Assembly: GCF_047470865.1 (NCBI RefSeq)
Contig: NZ_JAZDRH010000002.1
Coordinates: 124,001-188,000, forward strand
DNA: 64,000 nucleotides
Origin: JAZDRH01 sp047470865
GTDB lineage: Bacteria; Pseudomonadota; Gammaproteobacteria; Pseudomonadales; Pseudomonadaceae
Direction of reading: 5' to 3'
How positions within the stretch are numbered: the first letter of the stretch is position 1; every line of letters starts with the position of its first letter. This document shows, piece after piece, positions 44,316 through 52,194 of the stretch. Under the pieces are notes generated by a model. It was not told the DNA's origin, did no database searches, and saw nothing but the letters and a program-made list of their open reading frames with translations. A program made the position numbers and the translations under genes.

Positions 44316-44367
44316 AATTACGCATCATATGCGTAATTACGCAAACCATGCGTAACTCCGCGTAATT
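44316..44367. promoter_or_regulatory. Perfect dyad plus GCGTAA repeat cluster at the hsdR 3' end
   Basis: AATTACGCAT (44316-44325) and ATGCGTAATT (44329-44338) form a perfect 10-base dyad with a three-base centre. The half-site recurs as ATGCGTAACT (44348-44357) and CGCGTAATT (44359-44367), ending three bases from the hsdR stop. Four half-sites in 52 bases look like a protein-binding array, possibly for the Gin recombinases or a regulator. Confidence 0.5.
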
Positions 44368-44369
44368 CT

Positions 44370-47300
44370 TCACCCATAAATGGGCGATGGCAGTTCGGGG
44401 TACGCCCGATATATGTGAAGAAACACCCTTTCAGTGATATCTGAAATCTCATTTTCTTCATATTGCTCAACGGGTAACCCTGTTCTTTCATCATAAAGAA
44501 AATCAAATATCTGCTGCTTAACTGCGTCGCGCGTCGATTCTTTCTGCTGCCAGTTCGCAACTTTCAGCCGCTCTGCCTTTAGCGTTGCCAACAACGTAGT
44601 GGCGACTTGTTTGATCTTGGCAATCTCTTTTGGCTGCAAATTCGGCTTACTAAGGAGATCAAACAATACCAAAGACTCCTCGTCCAAGCATTCCCTGATT
44701 GCGCGCTTCTCTTCATGAGAAAGCTCTTCATTCAGTTTTAACAGTGCCTCAAAGGTTTTTTCAATAACAACGCGATCCTTTTCCTGGTTATATTCCTTAA
44801 CCAATTTTTCGTAGTGCTCTTGATAATCGGTACGTAACGGGTTCTGCATCATGAGCCTGGCTAGCTTCTTCTCAACCGCATGCTTGAGCGATTGCACTGT
44901 AGTATTCTTTCGCTCTGATCTAGAAAACTCCTGGCGGAGCCGTTCAAAATCGATCTTGCTGATATCGTAAATTCGATCACCATCCGGTTTCGGTTCTTTG
45001 ACTTTATGGGTGGTATCGATGCTACCGTCAACAATCTCGTACAGCTCCTTCATGATGTCGGAGATGTCGGCTTTTTCTTTGTCTGCCTGCAAACTCTTAT
45101 AAAGTACGTTGATGGCATCGCGCAAATCACGATAACCATTAACGCCCGGCACGTTTATGCAGGCTTTAAACTTATTGAATACCTCTCGTGCCATTACCTC
45201 GAAACGTTTCCGTGTTTCGTCATTTTGATTGATGATTTCCTTGGCTTGAGCGATCGCTGCATTTTTAGCAAAACCTGTTTCTGTAATAATCCGGCTTAGT
45301 TCAAAATCATACTTTCGTAAAAACTCAGCAACAAAACTGATCGACTCGTTCAGACTTTCCAACAACTCTTCATTGGGCTTGGCGGGTTCATTTTCGCCCT
45401 CACCTCCGCCATGACCCTCATCTCCAGCACCGGCGAAGGTTGCCAATGCTTTACGCAGGTTTTTCAGTATCCCGCAGTAATCCACGATCAAACCGTTATT
45501 CTTGCCTTCCGCTACTCGGTTAGCCCTGGCGATAGCTTGCATCAACGTATGCGCCTTCAAAGGCTTGTCCAAATAGAGGGTAGAAAGTGTGGGCACATCA
45601 AATCCGGTCAGCCACATGGCACAGACAACGGCGACTCTAAAAGGGTGTTCGCTGGATTTAAAGGCTTCTTCCATGTCCAGTCGAGAGCCATCAGCCAGTT
45701 CAAATCCTGCTTTAAGCAACTGGCGGTGAGGCTTGATATCCAGCCCCCATTTTTCAAACTTGGCGACTTCACCTTGCTCTTCACTGACCACAACCGCCAT
45801 CAGCGTTTCTTTCATCCACGCCAATTGCCGCTCTCGCCAAGCTAGATCCTGCTCATCCGTAGCCGACAAAAGTGCTTTTTCTTTGGTTTTAATTTCCTGT
45901 TGCCAGTAAAAATCGATCAATTTGTGCATCCGTACACAAGTGATCTTGTCGAGGCACACAAACATCGCCTTGCCGGTTTCCCAAGCGTTGGCATAATGAG
46001 CCACAAAGTCACGTGCTATCTGATCCAGTCGGCTGGTTGCAGTGATAATGTGATAATCACGCTTCAGCTCTCGCTCCAACCTTTGCTGAACGTCTACATC
46101 CTCAATTTCCAACTCATCCAGCTTTTCCGCTATGCGCTCATTGATGCCTTTGGGGTCCGCAACCGTATGCTCGTTGCCATCTTCATCGGTAAATACCAAT
46201 TCTTCACCACGGGCATCGTAGTACAAGGGCACTGTCGCTTTATCCTCGACAGCCCGCTGAAAGTCATAGGTAGAGATGTAATCACCAAAAACCTTCTTGG
46301 TTATCTCATCATCTTTAAATAATGGAGTTCCGGTGAAGCCGATAAAACTGGCATTGGGCAAGGCGTTGCGCATGTTTAACGACAAGGTGCCATATTGCGT
46401 GCGGTGAGCTTCGTCGGTGATGACGATAATGTCGTCGCGCTCGGAATAAGGCTTTTTAGGGTCGACTTTTTCGTTAAATTTTTGAATGAGGGTGAACACA
46501 AAGGCTTTTTGCTGGCCGATCAGCTCTTTCAGGTCTTTACCACTATCGGCGCGGCACGGGTCTTTATCGTTGTCGACCAAGCCACAGCCTGCAAAGGTTT
46601 TATAAATCTGTGTATCGAGATCTTCTCGGTCAGTCAGCACCACAAAGGTATAGTTCCCACCCAGTTTTCGATGCACCATCTGAGCGAAAAAGACAATCGA
46701 ATAGGACTTTCCAGAGCCCTGGGTATGCCAGAAAACTCCCAACTTACCCATCCGCTCGCCACGATTAATCACGGCATCAATGGCACGGCTGACACCAAGA
46801 TATTGGTGATTGCGGGCAATAATCTTTACCAGGCGGCCCGAGCTCTGGTCAAACAGAGTGAAGTTCTCAAAAATGTTCATGAGATTGGCTTTGGAGCAGG
46901 TACCTTTCAACAAGGTTTCCATATCCACCACACCAGGCTCACTTTCGTTCAAACGTTTCCAGTCATTAAAATGTTCAAATTTGCTGGAGACCGAGCCGAT
47001 CTTGGCATCAATGCCATTGCCCAGAATAATGAAGGCATTGTGGTAAAAGAGGTGCGGGACGGTGTCTTTGTAATCGGCAAGATTTTGCTCATAGGCAGCA
47101 CGAATATCCTTGTGAACGTTTTTCACCTCCATAAACAGCAGCGGAATACCATTCACAAAGCCAACAAGGTCTGCTCTGCGACGATAAATATCGCCTTTGA
47201 TCCAAAACTCTCTGACCAGCAAGAAATGATTATTTTCGTAGTTGTCAAAATCAAACAGGCGAAGCCGTTTCTTTACCCGCTCACCTTTTTCGTTATGGAA

Positions 47301-47612
47301 GCTCACCTCTACGCCATTCTTATGAAGGGAGTATTTCTCCTTATTCACAGCAACAATATTAATGGATGTTGGCATCTCACAAACCACGCGCAGCGCCTCC
47401 TGATAGGCGACATCCGGCAAGCCAGGGTTGAGTTCTATCAGTTTCTCGCCCAAATAGCGCGTTAACACAACCTCTTGCTCTGAAAGCCGGCCTAAATCAC
47501 CTTCCTTGCCCAGCTTTTCATACATGCCAAAAATAGACTCATCCCACTGCAACTGATTCAACAAATAATTTGCAGTGACTTCCTGAACCTGGGTTTCTTC
47601 TGTCATGGCCAT
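44370..47612 (-). CDS. hsdR: Type I restriction enzyme R (HsdR) subunit
   Basis: A 1080-residue motor/nuclease subunit. The N-terminal PD-(D/E)xK nuclease is seen around residues 145-165 (RRRADLVGFVNG then LLFMEVKN). The superfamily 2 translocase follows with Walker A FWHTQGSGKSYS, the DEAH box in ITDEAHRTQYG, motif III FIGFTGTPLF and motif VI QAIARANRVAEG. A helical C-terminal part docks the methylase. I take the ATG at 47612 because AAGGA sits seven bases upstream; the TTG six bases earlier is less likely. It ends the operon, 13 bases after the DprA-like gene. Confidence 0.95.
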   Translation of the reverse strand: MAMTEETQVQEVTANYLLNQLQWDESIFGMYEKLGKEGDLGRLSEQEVVLTRYLGEKLIELNPGLPDVAYQEALRVVCEMPTSINIVAVNKEKYSLHKNGVEVSFHNEKGERVKKRLRLFDFDNYENNHFLLVREFWIKGDIYRRRADLVGFVNGIPLLFMEVKNVHKDIRAAYEQNLADYKDTVPHLFYHNAFIILGNGIDAKIGSVSSKFEHFNDWKRLNESEPGVVDMETLLKGTCSKANLMNIFENFTLFDQSSGRLVKIIARNHQYLGVSRAIDAVINRGERMGKLGVFWHTQGSGKSYSIVFFAQMVHRKLGGNYTFVVLTDREDLDTQIYKTFAGCGLVDNDKDPCRADSGKDLKELIGQQKAFVFTLIQKFNEKVDPKKPYSERDDIIVITDEAHRTQYGTLSLNMRNALPNASFIGFTGTPLFKDDEITKKVFGDYISTYDFQRAVEDKATVPLYYDARGEELVFTDEDGNEHTVADPKGINERIAEKLDELEIEDVDVQQRLERELKRDYHIITATSRLDQIARDFVAHYANAWETGKAMFVCLDKITCVRMHKLIDFYWQQEIKTKEKALLSATDEQDLAWRERQLAWMKETLMAVVVSEEQGEVAKFEKWGLDIKPHRQLLKAGFELADGSRLDMEEAFKSSEHPFRVAVVCAMWLTGFDVPTLSTLYLDKPLKAHTLMQAIARANRVAEGKNNGLIVDYCGILKNLRKALATFAGAGDEGHGGGEGENEPAKPNEELLESLNESISFVAEFLRKYDFELSRIITETGFAKNAAIAQAKEIINQNDETRKRFEVMAREVFNKFKACINVPGVNGYRDLRDAINVLYKSLQADKEKADISDIMKELYEIVDGSIDTTHKVKEPKPDGDRIYDISKIDFERLRQEFSRSERKNTTVQSLKHAVEKKLARLMMQNPLRTDYQEHYEKLVKEYNQEKDRVVIEKTFEALLKLNEELSHEEKRAIRECLDEESLVLFDLLSKPNLQPKEIAKIKQVATTLLATLKAERLKVANWQQKESTRDAVKQQIFDFLYDERTGLPVEQYEENEISDITERVFLHIYRAYPELPSPIYG

Positions 47613-47624
47613 GAGCAAATCCTT

Positions 47625-49016
47625 CTATTTCTTGTTCTTGACTTGAAAACGTACAGGGCGATTGAGCTTCTTCACTACCCCGTCATCAACAGCACATTTC
47701 AGCCACTCAGTTAACTGAGACTTATGAAGCTGTGTGCTTTCAATCAGCGCATCAACGGTTACTGGCTTTTCAGCCAAGTGTTGAAGTTCGGAGATGAACA
47801 TCTGATAGAAATCGACAGGGCTTGATGGGGCAGCTTCGCTTTCGGTGGCCTGCTCTGGAACAGCCTCAATCTCTGTCTGGCCTTCGCTAACGAGTATCTC
47901 GCGTACTGACTGGATAACGTCTTCTTTAGGCCCAGCTTCTGGCTCAGGATTAGACTCAGTCTCGGCAAACAATTCGGGCTGTGCAGGCATGGAAAAGAGA
48001 TCGCCCATTTGTTCCTTCACCTGATTTACACGCCCCCTTTCATTGCACATTAATTCCGCAATCTTGAAGGCTTGAGTATTATCAGCCTCCAGCCAACGGC
48101 CACCTTTGGTGACCAAATCGGCATTGGCGGCATCCTTGTCCGTCGTGTGTTTAACCCACAGCGGCACCCATCCCTTTTTCAGATTTTCTTCTGCTCCGTT
48201 GAGCGTGCCACCTTTTTTACCGGAGTGAATCACCAGAGAGCTGTCTGCCAGACAGTAGATATATTTATTACGAGCCATGGCATTACCCGCACTAAACCCC
48301 GCCTCGGGGTAGAAAGGCGATACCAGCACTGCATGGCCATCCAACAGACCTTTACGCCACTTGCTGCTGGTCGCTGCTTTTAGCAGGCTATCGGCCATTA
48401 CGCCGATCACCACACCGCCTTGTTTCATAGCCCCCTGCATTGCCGCTTCATCGACACCCCGAGCACCACCAGAGACAATGGCAATACCCTCTGCCGCTGC
48501 TTTAGCCCCCACTTCGTCGGTGAAAGCCAAATCAGCTTCGCTGGCATTGCGCGACCCAATAACCGCCAAGCCACCGGCATTCAACAAGGCTTTGTTACCA
48601 CAACCAAACAGCACTGGCGGAGAGTCCGTTTTCAACCGCTGCTTTAAACGCCTTGGATATTCCGGGTCGGAACGGGTGACCACCCACAGGCCTGCCCGTT
48701 GCCATTTTTCCATGGCCAGTGCGAGGCTATGACCACGGCTCAGCAACTCAATGATTCGCTCGGCACTGATACGCACATCATGCCAGCCTTGCAGCAACGC
48801 TTTCGGATCGGCAACCAACAAGTCGGCCGGTGTGGTGGACTTTTCTTTTAACCATAAGGCAAAGCGCCCCCACTCTGCGTTAGTAAGCGGCTTGGCGCTT
48901 TCGCTGCTGGCTTTCGAAAAGTAACTGGTCAGCAGCAAGGTCGCTTGCGCCATGGGCGACAAAGAGCCGTTAGCTGGTAAAGAGCCATCAGCTGATGAAA
49001 AGCGGGATACATTCAT
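47625..49016 (-). CDS. DprA/Smf-like Rossmann protein with C-terminal winged helix
   Basis: A 463-residue protein. The central DprA (Smf) Rossmann domain lies at about 145-320, with LAVIGSRNASEAD, IVSGGARGVDEAAM and FSAGNAMARNKYIYCLAD, the last corresponding to the FPxRNRxIAGLS region of DprA. The N-terminal 100 residues are helical. An acidic Glu/Pro/Ala linker (about 340-405) leads to a winged-helix-like end (VTVDALIESTQLHKSQLTEW). Classical DprA loads RecA on incoming single-stranded DNA. Here the gene overlaps the helicase gene by four bases inside an hsd operon, so a defence role is inferred. Confidence 0.85.
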   Translation of the reverse strand: MNVSRFSSADGSLPANGSLSPMAQATLLLTSYFSKASSESAKPLTNAEWGRFALWLKEKSTTPADLLVADPKALLQGWHDVRISAERIIELLSRGHSLALAMEKWQRAGLWVVTRSDPEYPRRLKQRLKTDSPPVLFGCGNKALLNAGGLAVIGSRNASEADLAFTDEVGAKAAAEGIAIVSGGARGVDEAAMQGAMKQGGVVIGVMADSLLKAATSSKWRKGLLDGHAVLVSPFYPEAGFSAGNAMARNKYIYCLADSSLVIHSGKKGGTLNGAEENLKKGWVPLWVKHTTDKDAANADLVTKGGRWLEADNTQAFKIAELMCNERGRVNQVKEQMGDLFSMPAQPELFAETESNPEPEAGPKEDVIQSVREILVSEGQTEIEAVPEQATESEAAPSSPVDFYQMFISELQHLAEKPVTVDALIESTQLHKSQLTEWLKCAVDDGVVKKLNRPVRFQVKNKK

Positions 49017-51112
49017 GAGTCTTTTACCGAAGAAGAAGCAAGCGCAACGGGGTAAACCACACCGCTACCTGCTTGCTGTAGGAGTGCTGCGATGACCGTC
49101 AGCGTCCAGCCTGAATCCACTATGTCATCCACTAACAAAACCGGTTGCCCCTGATAAAGCTGAGTCACAGCAAACGCACCATCCAGATTGCGACATTGGT
49201 GGAAGCGATTCTGCTGGCATTTTTGCGGCTGGTTATCTTTGACTTTGCTAACTGCATCCACAAACGGTAGATCTAATCGTGCAGCCAGCCGGCGAGCAAA
49301 ATCAGGTACCAGTTCAGAATGATTACGCGATGGCACGCAGCACACCCACTGCGGTGCAGGATTGGGTTGCCAACGCCGCTGAATCATTTCCGCCATGGCT
49401 TCGACCAATTCATCACTGAAACGCCCTGCATGTTTGTTATCAGCAACCGTTCGCCCCCAACCGGCATCGCCCCAGCGAGATAAAACACGGCCCTCCCGTG
49501 CGCGAAGTTGCTGGGGTAGATTGCCGCGAAAGCCGTATTCCAGAAACGCATTGGCCGCCACCTGTGCTTTTGGGGCGATTACCATTTCCGCATGTTTGAG
49601 GAAGGTGCCTGCGCGATGCGCCAATGCAGGATCAACTGGTTCATTGATCACCGGCCGCCCCAGGCAAGACGAACATTTACCGCAAGGCGTAGGATCGAGA
49701 TCATCCAGCGCACGCCTCAGAAAGGTCATTTTGCAGCCAGCACCTTCCAGATAAGCTTGAACCTCTTGCCATTCCTGCACACGTTGTCCGGTTAAGTGAG
49801 CAATTCGGGCATGATCCATCTGGTAGCGAACAGGGGTTCTGACCCAGCGACTTCCGTCTTTGATGACAGGAGCCGGATTCTCCACGCTCAGCAGCTTTAA
49901 TACTTTTTCTATTTGCCCATGACGCAGGTTGGTTTGCTCTTCAATACTGCGAATCGACAACCCATCACTCTGTTCCAGAACCCACAAGATCTCATTCACG
50001 TGAGCTTCTGAAGGAAAAGCCGAATCTCGAAAAAAACCGTGAATGTCCTGATCTTCCACACCCGACATCAGCACGCCCACAGCATGATCGATACCGCGCC
50101 CAGCCCGGCCCACCTGTTGGTAGTAGGCAACGATAGAGCCTGGCGCTTGATAGTGGATTACAAAGCTTAAATCCGGCTTGTCGTACCCCATACCCAACGC
50201 TGTGGTGGCCACCAATACTTTTAATTGGTTGTTGAGTAGCAATTCTTCCAGATGTTGACGGTAGGCGTTGCTGTTTTCAAAACCCTCAGCTTCAACGCTG
50301 CCATGATAGGCCCTGGCGTCTATGCCATTAGCACTTAACCACTTAGCAACCTGTTCTGCATCTCGCACCGTCAGGGTGTAGACAATGCCAGTACCTGGCA
50401 GCGTGGGTATCACCTGCGCTAGCCAAGCTAAACGAGATGCCTGATCCGGTAACACCATGGTCTGCAAGGCGAGGCTTTCGCGAATCAACGGGCCACGATG
50501 GATTTGGATATCTCCTAACTGGGTTTGAATATCTGCAACGACACGGTTATTCGCCGTTGCCGTAGTGCCCAGCACTGGTGTATTGGCAGGCAGCTGACGA
50601 AGAATATTCACAATACGGCGATAATCCGGCCTAAAGTCATGGCCCCAGTCAGAAATACAGTGTGCTTCATCGATCACCATCAGGCCGATACGATCAGCAA
50701 TCGGCTGTAACACAGTTTCGATAAAACTATCGTTGGCCAAGCGCTCAGGGGAAATCAACAAGCAGTCGATTTGATTATTCAGAATCCGCTGAGTTACCGA
50801 ACGCCAATCATCAGTATTGGTTGAATTCATCGTCTCGGCGACTATGCCAAGTCGAGCAGCAGATTCAATTTGGTTACGCATCAAGGCCAGCAAAGGCGAT
50901 ACGATAATGGTTGGCCCCATACCACGATCGCGGAAAATTTTGGTACTGATAAAGTAAACCGAGCTTTTACCCCAACCGGTTCGCTGCACCACTAACAGCT
51001 TCTGCCGATGATTCACCAGTGCATCAATGGCCTCCCACTGTCCATCTCGGAATTCGGCGGCGGGATTAGCTAGCGCGGTTTGTAATAATTGTTGGGCTTG
51101 GGAACGGTTCAT
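49013..51112 (-). CDS. RecQ-like helicase fused to a phosphoribosyltransferase domain
   Basis: A 699-residue fusion. The RecQ-type core (about 10-400) has Walker A QRTGWGKSSVYF, the DEAH box in VIDEAHCISDWGHDFRPDYR and motif VI YYQQVGRAGRGID. A cysteine cluster (CGKCSSC) recalls the RecQ zinc domain. The C-terminal 200 residues contain a type I phosphoribosyltransferase motif, VLLVDDIVDSGWTLTVIAAL, as in ComF. I prefer the ATG at 51112, which has AAGGAG five bases upstream; the GTG at 51118 overlaps that site. It starts after hsdS by 14 bases and overlaps the DprA-like gene. Confidence 0.9.
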   Translation of the reverse strand: MNRSQAQQLLQTALANPAAEFRDGQWEAIDALVNHRQKLLVVQRTGWGKSSVYFISTKIFRDRGMGPTIIVSPLLALMRNQIESAARLGIVAETMNSTNTDDWRSVTQRILNNQIDCLLISPERLANDSFIETVLQPIADRIGLMVIDEAHCISDWGHDFRPDYRRIVNILRQLPANTPVLGTTATANNRVVADIQTQLGDIQIHRGPLIRESLALQTMVLPDQASRLAWLAQVIPTLPGTGIVYTLTVRDAEQVAKWLSANGIDARAYHGSVEAEGFENSNAYRQHLEELLLNNQLKVLVATTALGMGYDKPDLSFVIHYQAPGSIVAYYQQVGRAGRGIDHAVGVLMSGVEDQDIHGFFRDSAFPSEAHVNEILWVLEQSDGLSIRSIEEQTNLRHGQIEKVLKLLSVENPAPVIKDGSRWVRTPVRYQMDHARIAHLTGQRVQEWQEVQAYLEGAGCKMTFLRRALDDLDPTPCGKCSSCLGRPVINEPVDPALAHRAGTFLKHAEMVIAPKAQVAANAFLEYGFRGNLPQQLRAREGRVLSRWGDAGWGRTVADNKHAGRFSDELVEAMAEMIQRRWQPNPAPQWVCCVPSRNHSELVPDFARRLAARLDLPFVDAVSKVKDNQPQKCQQNRFHQCRNLDGAFAVTQLYQGQPVLLVDDIVDSGWTLTVIAALLQQAGSGVVYPVALASSSVKDS

Positions 51113-51126
51113 GATCACTCCTTGAT

Positions 51127-52194
51127 TTACACGGTTAGCTCGCCGCTCATAAGTTTGGGTAGTAGCAGGTCACGTGCTTGGGCTAGCTTCTCGTTATATT
51201 CTTTTAGTTTGTCTATCTGTTTGAAAATGTTTTCTACCTGAACTTCGAATTCATTCATTAATTTCGATTCAGGGCACAGAACATCGACCTTATGAACGTC
51301 ATTTCGATTTAATGTGGGAACAGCCGCACCGCCGTTATAGCCTTCAAGCTTCATTGCTCTTAGCAAATATGTTGCGAATATGGGTGACGCTTTTTTGAAT
51401 TCCTTCACCCACAATGTCGTATTGAGTGGCCAATAGTCTTTAGCAACATACATTACCGTTCCCAGTGAACCAGATCTTCCCGTGACGACACCAGGGCCTT
51501 TTACCTTCGCCACATTATGGAATCCATTAATACCTGTGGATGCATAGATGGGAACGCTTCCTTCTATACGTTTGGAAACAGGCAAGTCGAACCCACGCTG
51601 AAGAACCAGTAAGTTCTCTAAAGGTTCCTTTGACCACCCTTCCGGCACATCATCAGTAATCTTAACTTGCTTATGTCCGGGGAAGCGTAGGTGAACAAAC
51701 CATTCCTGATACAGCAGGCGAGCGGATTCTTCCAGCAACTGAATACGGCGGCGGTTGTTTTCGATGAGGTCGTCGTAGCTCCTTAAAAATTTAACTATAT
51801 GACTTTGTTGATCTGAGCTAGGTAACCTAATGGGTAGCGAGTAAGCCCTATCACGATTTAAACCAGGTACAGCAGCATCTGAATTTAAACTCGCAAGTGG
51901 CAAATTCTTTAAAAGGTAATATGAATACTCTAAAGAAATTTTGTCTAAAAATGGTCGAACGAAATACACTGTATCAATCGGAAAAAAGTCATTCTTCTCA
52001 AAATACACCGACCCAACAGTACCCTTTCGTCCAACAATAACTCCTGGACCTTCCACTAAAGGAACACTGTGATAGCCCCCTATGCCGCCTGAGCCATAAA
52101 CCGGCACTATGCCTTCTTTTCGGTTACGTTCCGGCAGGGACTTTCCGTACGCTAACTCCAATGCATCTTTAAGCTGACATTCGATAATGCTCAT
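51127..52194 (-). CDS. hsdS: Type I restriction enzyme specificity (HsdS) subunit
   Basis: A 355-residue protein with two target-recognition domains. TRD1 (about 5-125) and TRD2 (about 180-305) share the pattern VPVYGSGGIGGYH / VPIYASTGINGFH and GPGVIVGRKGTVGSVYF / GPGVVTGRSGSLGTVMY. The conserved helices that set the spacing are at 135-165 (ENNRRRIQLLEESARLLYQE) and 310-345 (KEYNEKLAQARDLLLPKLMS). The two TRDs decide which bipartite DNA site is modified. Its start overlaps the hsdM stop by four bases (ATGA). Confidence 0.94.
   Translation of the reverse strand: MSIIECQLKDALELAYGKSLPERNRKEGIVPVYGSGGIGGYHSVPLVEGPGVIVGRKGTVGSVYFEKNDFFPIDTVYFVRPFLDKISLEYSYYLLKNLPLASLNSDAAVPGLNRDRAYSLPIRLPSSDQQSHIVKFLRSYDDLIENNRRRIQLLEESARLLYQEWFVHLRFPGHKQVKITDDVPEGWSKEPLENLLVLQRGFDLPVSKRIEGSVPIYASTGINGFHNVAKVKGPGVVTGRSGSLGTVMYVAKDYWPLNTTLWVKEFKKASPIFATYLLRAMKLEGYNGGAAVPTLNRNDVHKVDVLCPESKLMNEFEVQVENIFKQIDKLKEYNEKLAQARDLLLPKLMSGELTV

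Larger units (their letters stand above)
43858..44369. other. Gene-poor left end of the island (about 0.5 kb)
   Basis: No recognisable gene. One plus-strand open frame of 82 codons (43919-44167) has no family I recognise and is probably not coding. The stretch holds an eight-base inverted repeat TTGGCTTT/AAAGCCAA (43928-43953), a 17-base imperfect inverted repeat (44191-44310) and a cluster of GCGTAA motifs next to the hsdR stop. Known GInt islands have a short gene-free 3' end in this position. Confidence 0.6.

Noticed and set aside
46395..47465. Plus-strand open frame of 356 codons inside hsdR
   Set aside because: It is antisense to well-conserved HsdR motifs; the long frame follows from codon bias of the real gene.
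47625..49016. Housekeeping dprA of the chromosome
   Set aside because: It lies inside the hsd operon, is longer, and carries an acidic linker; the usual chromosomal copy near topA/smf is not in this window.
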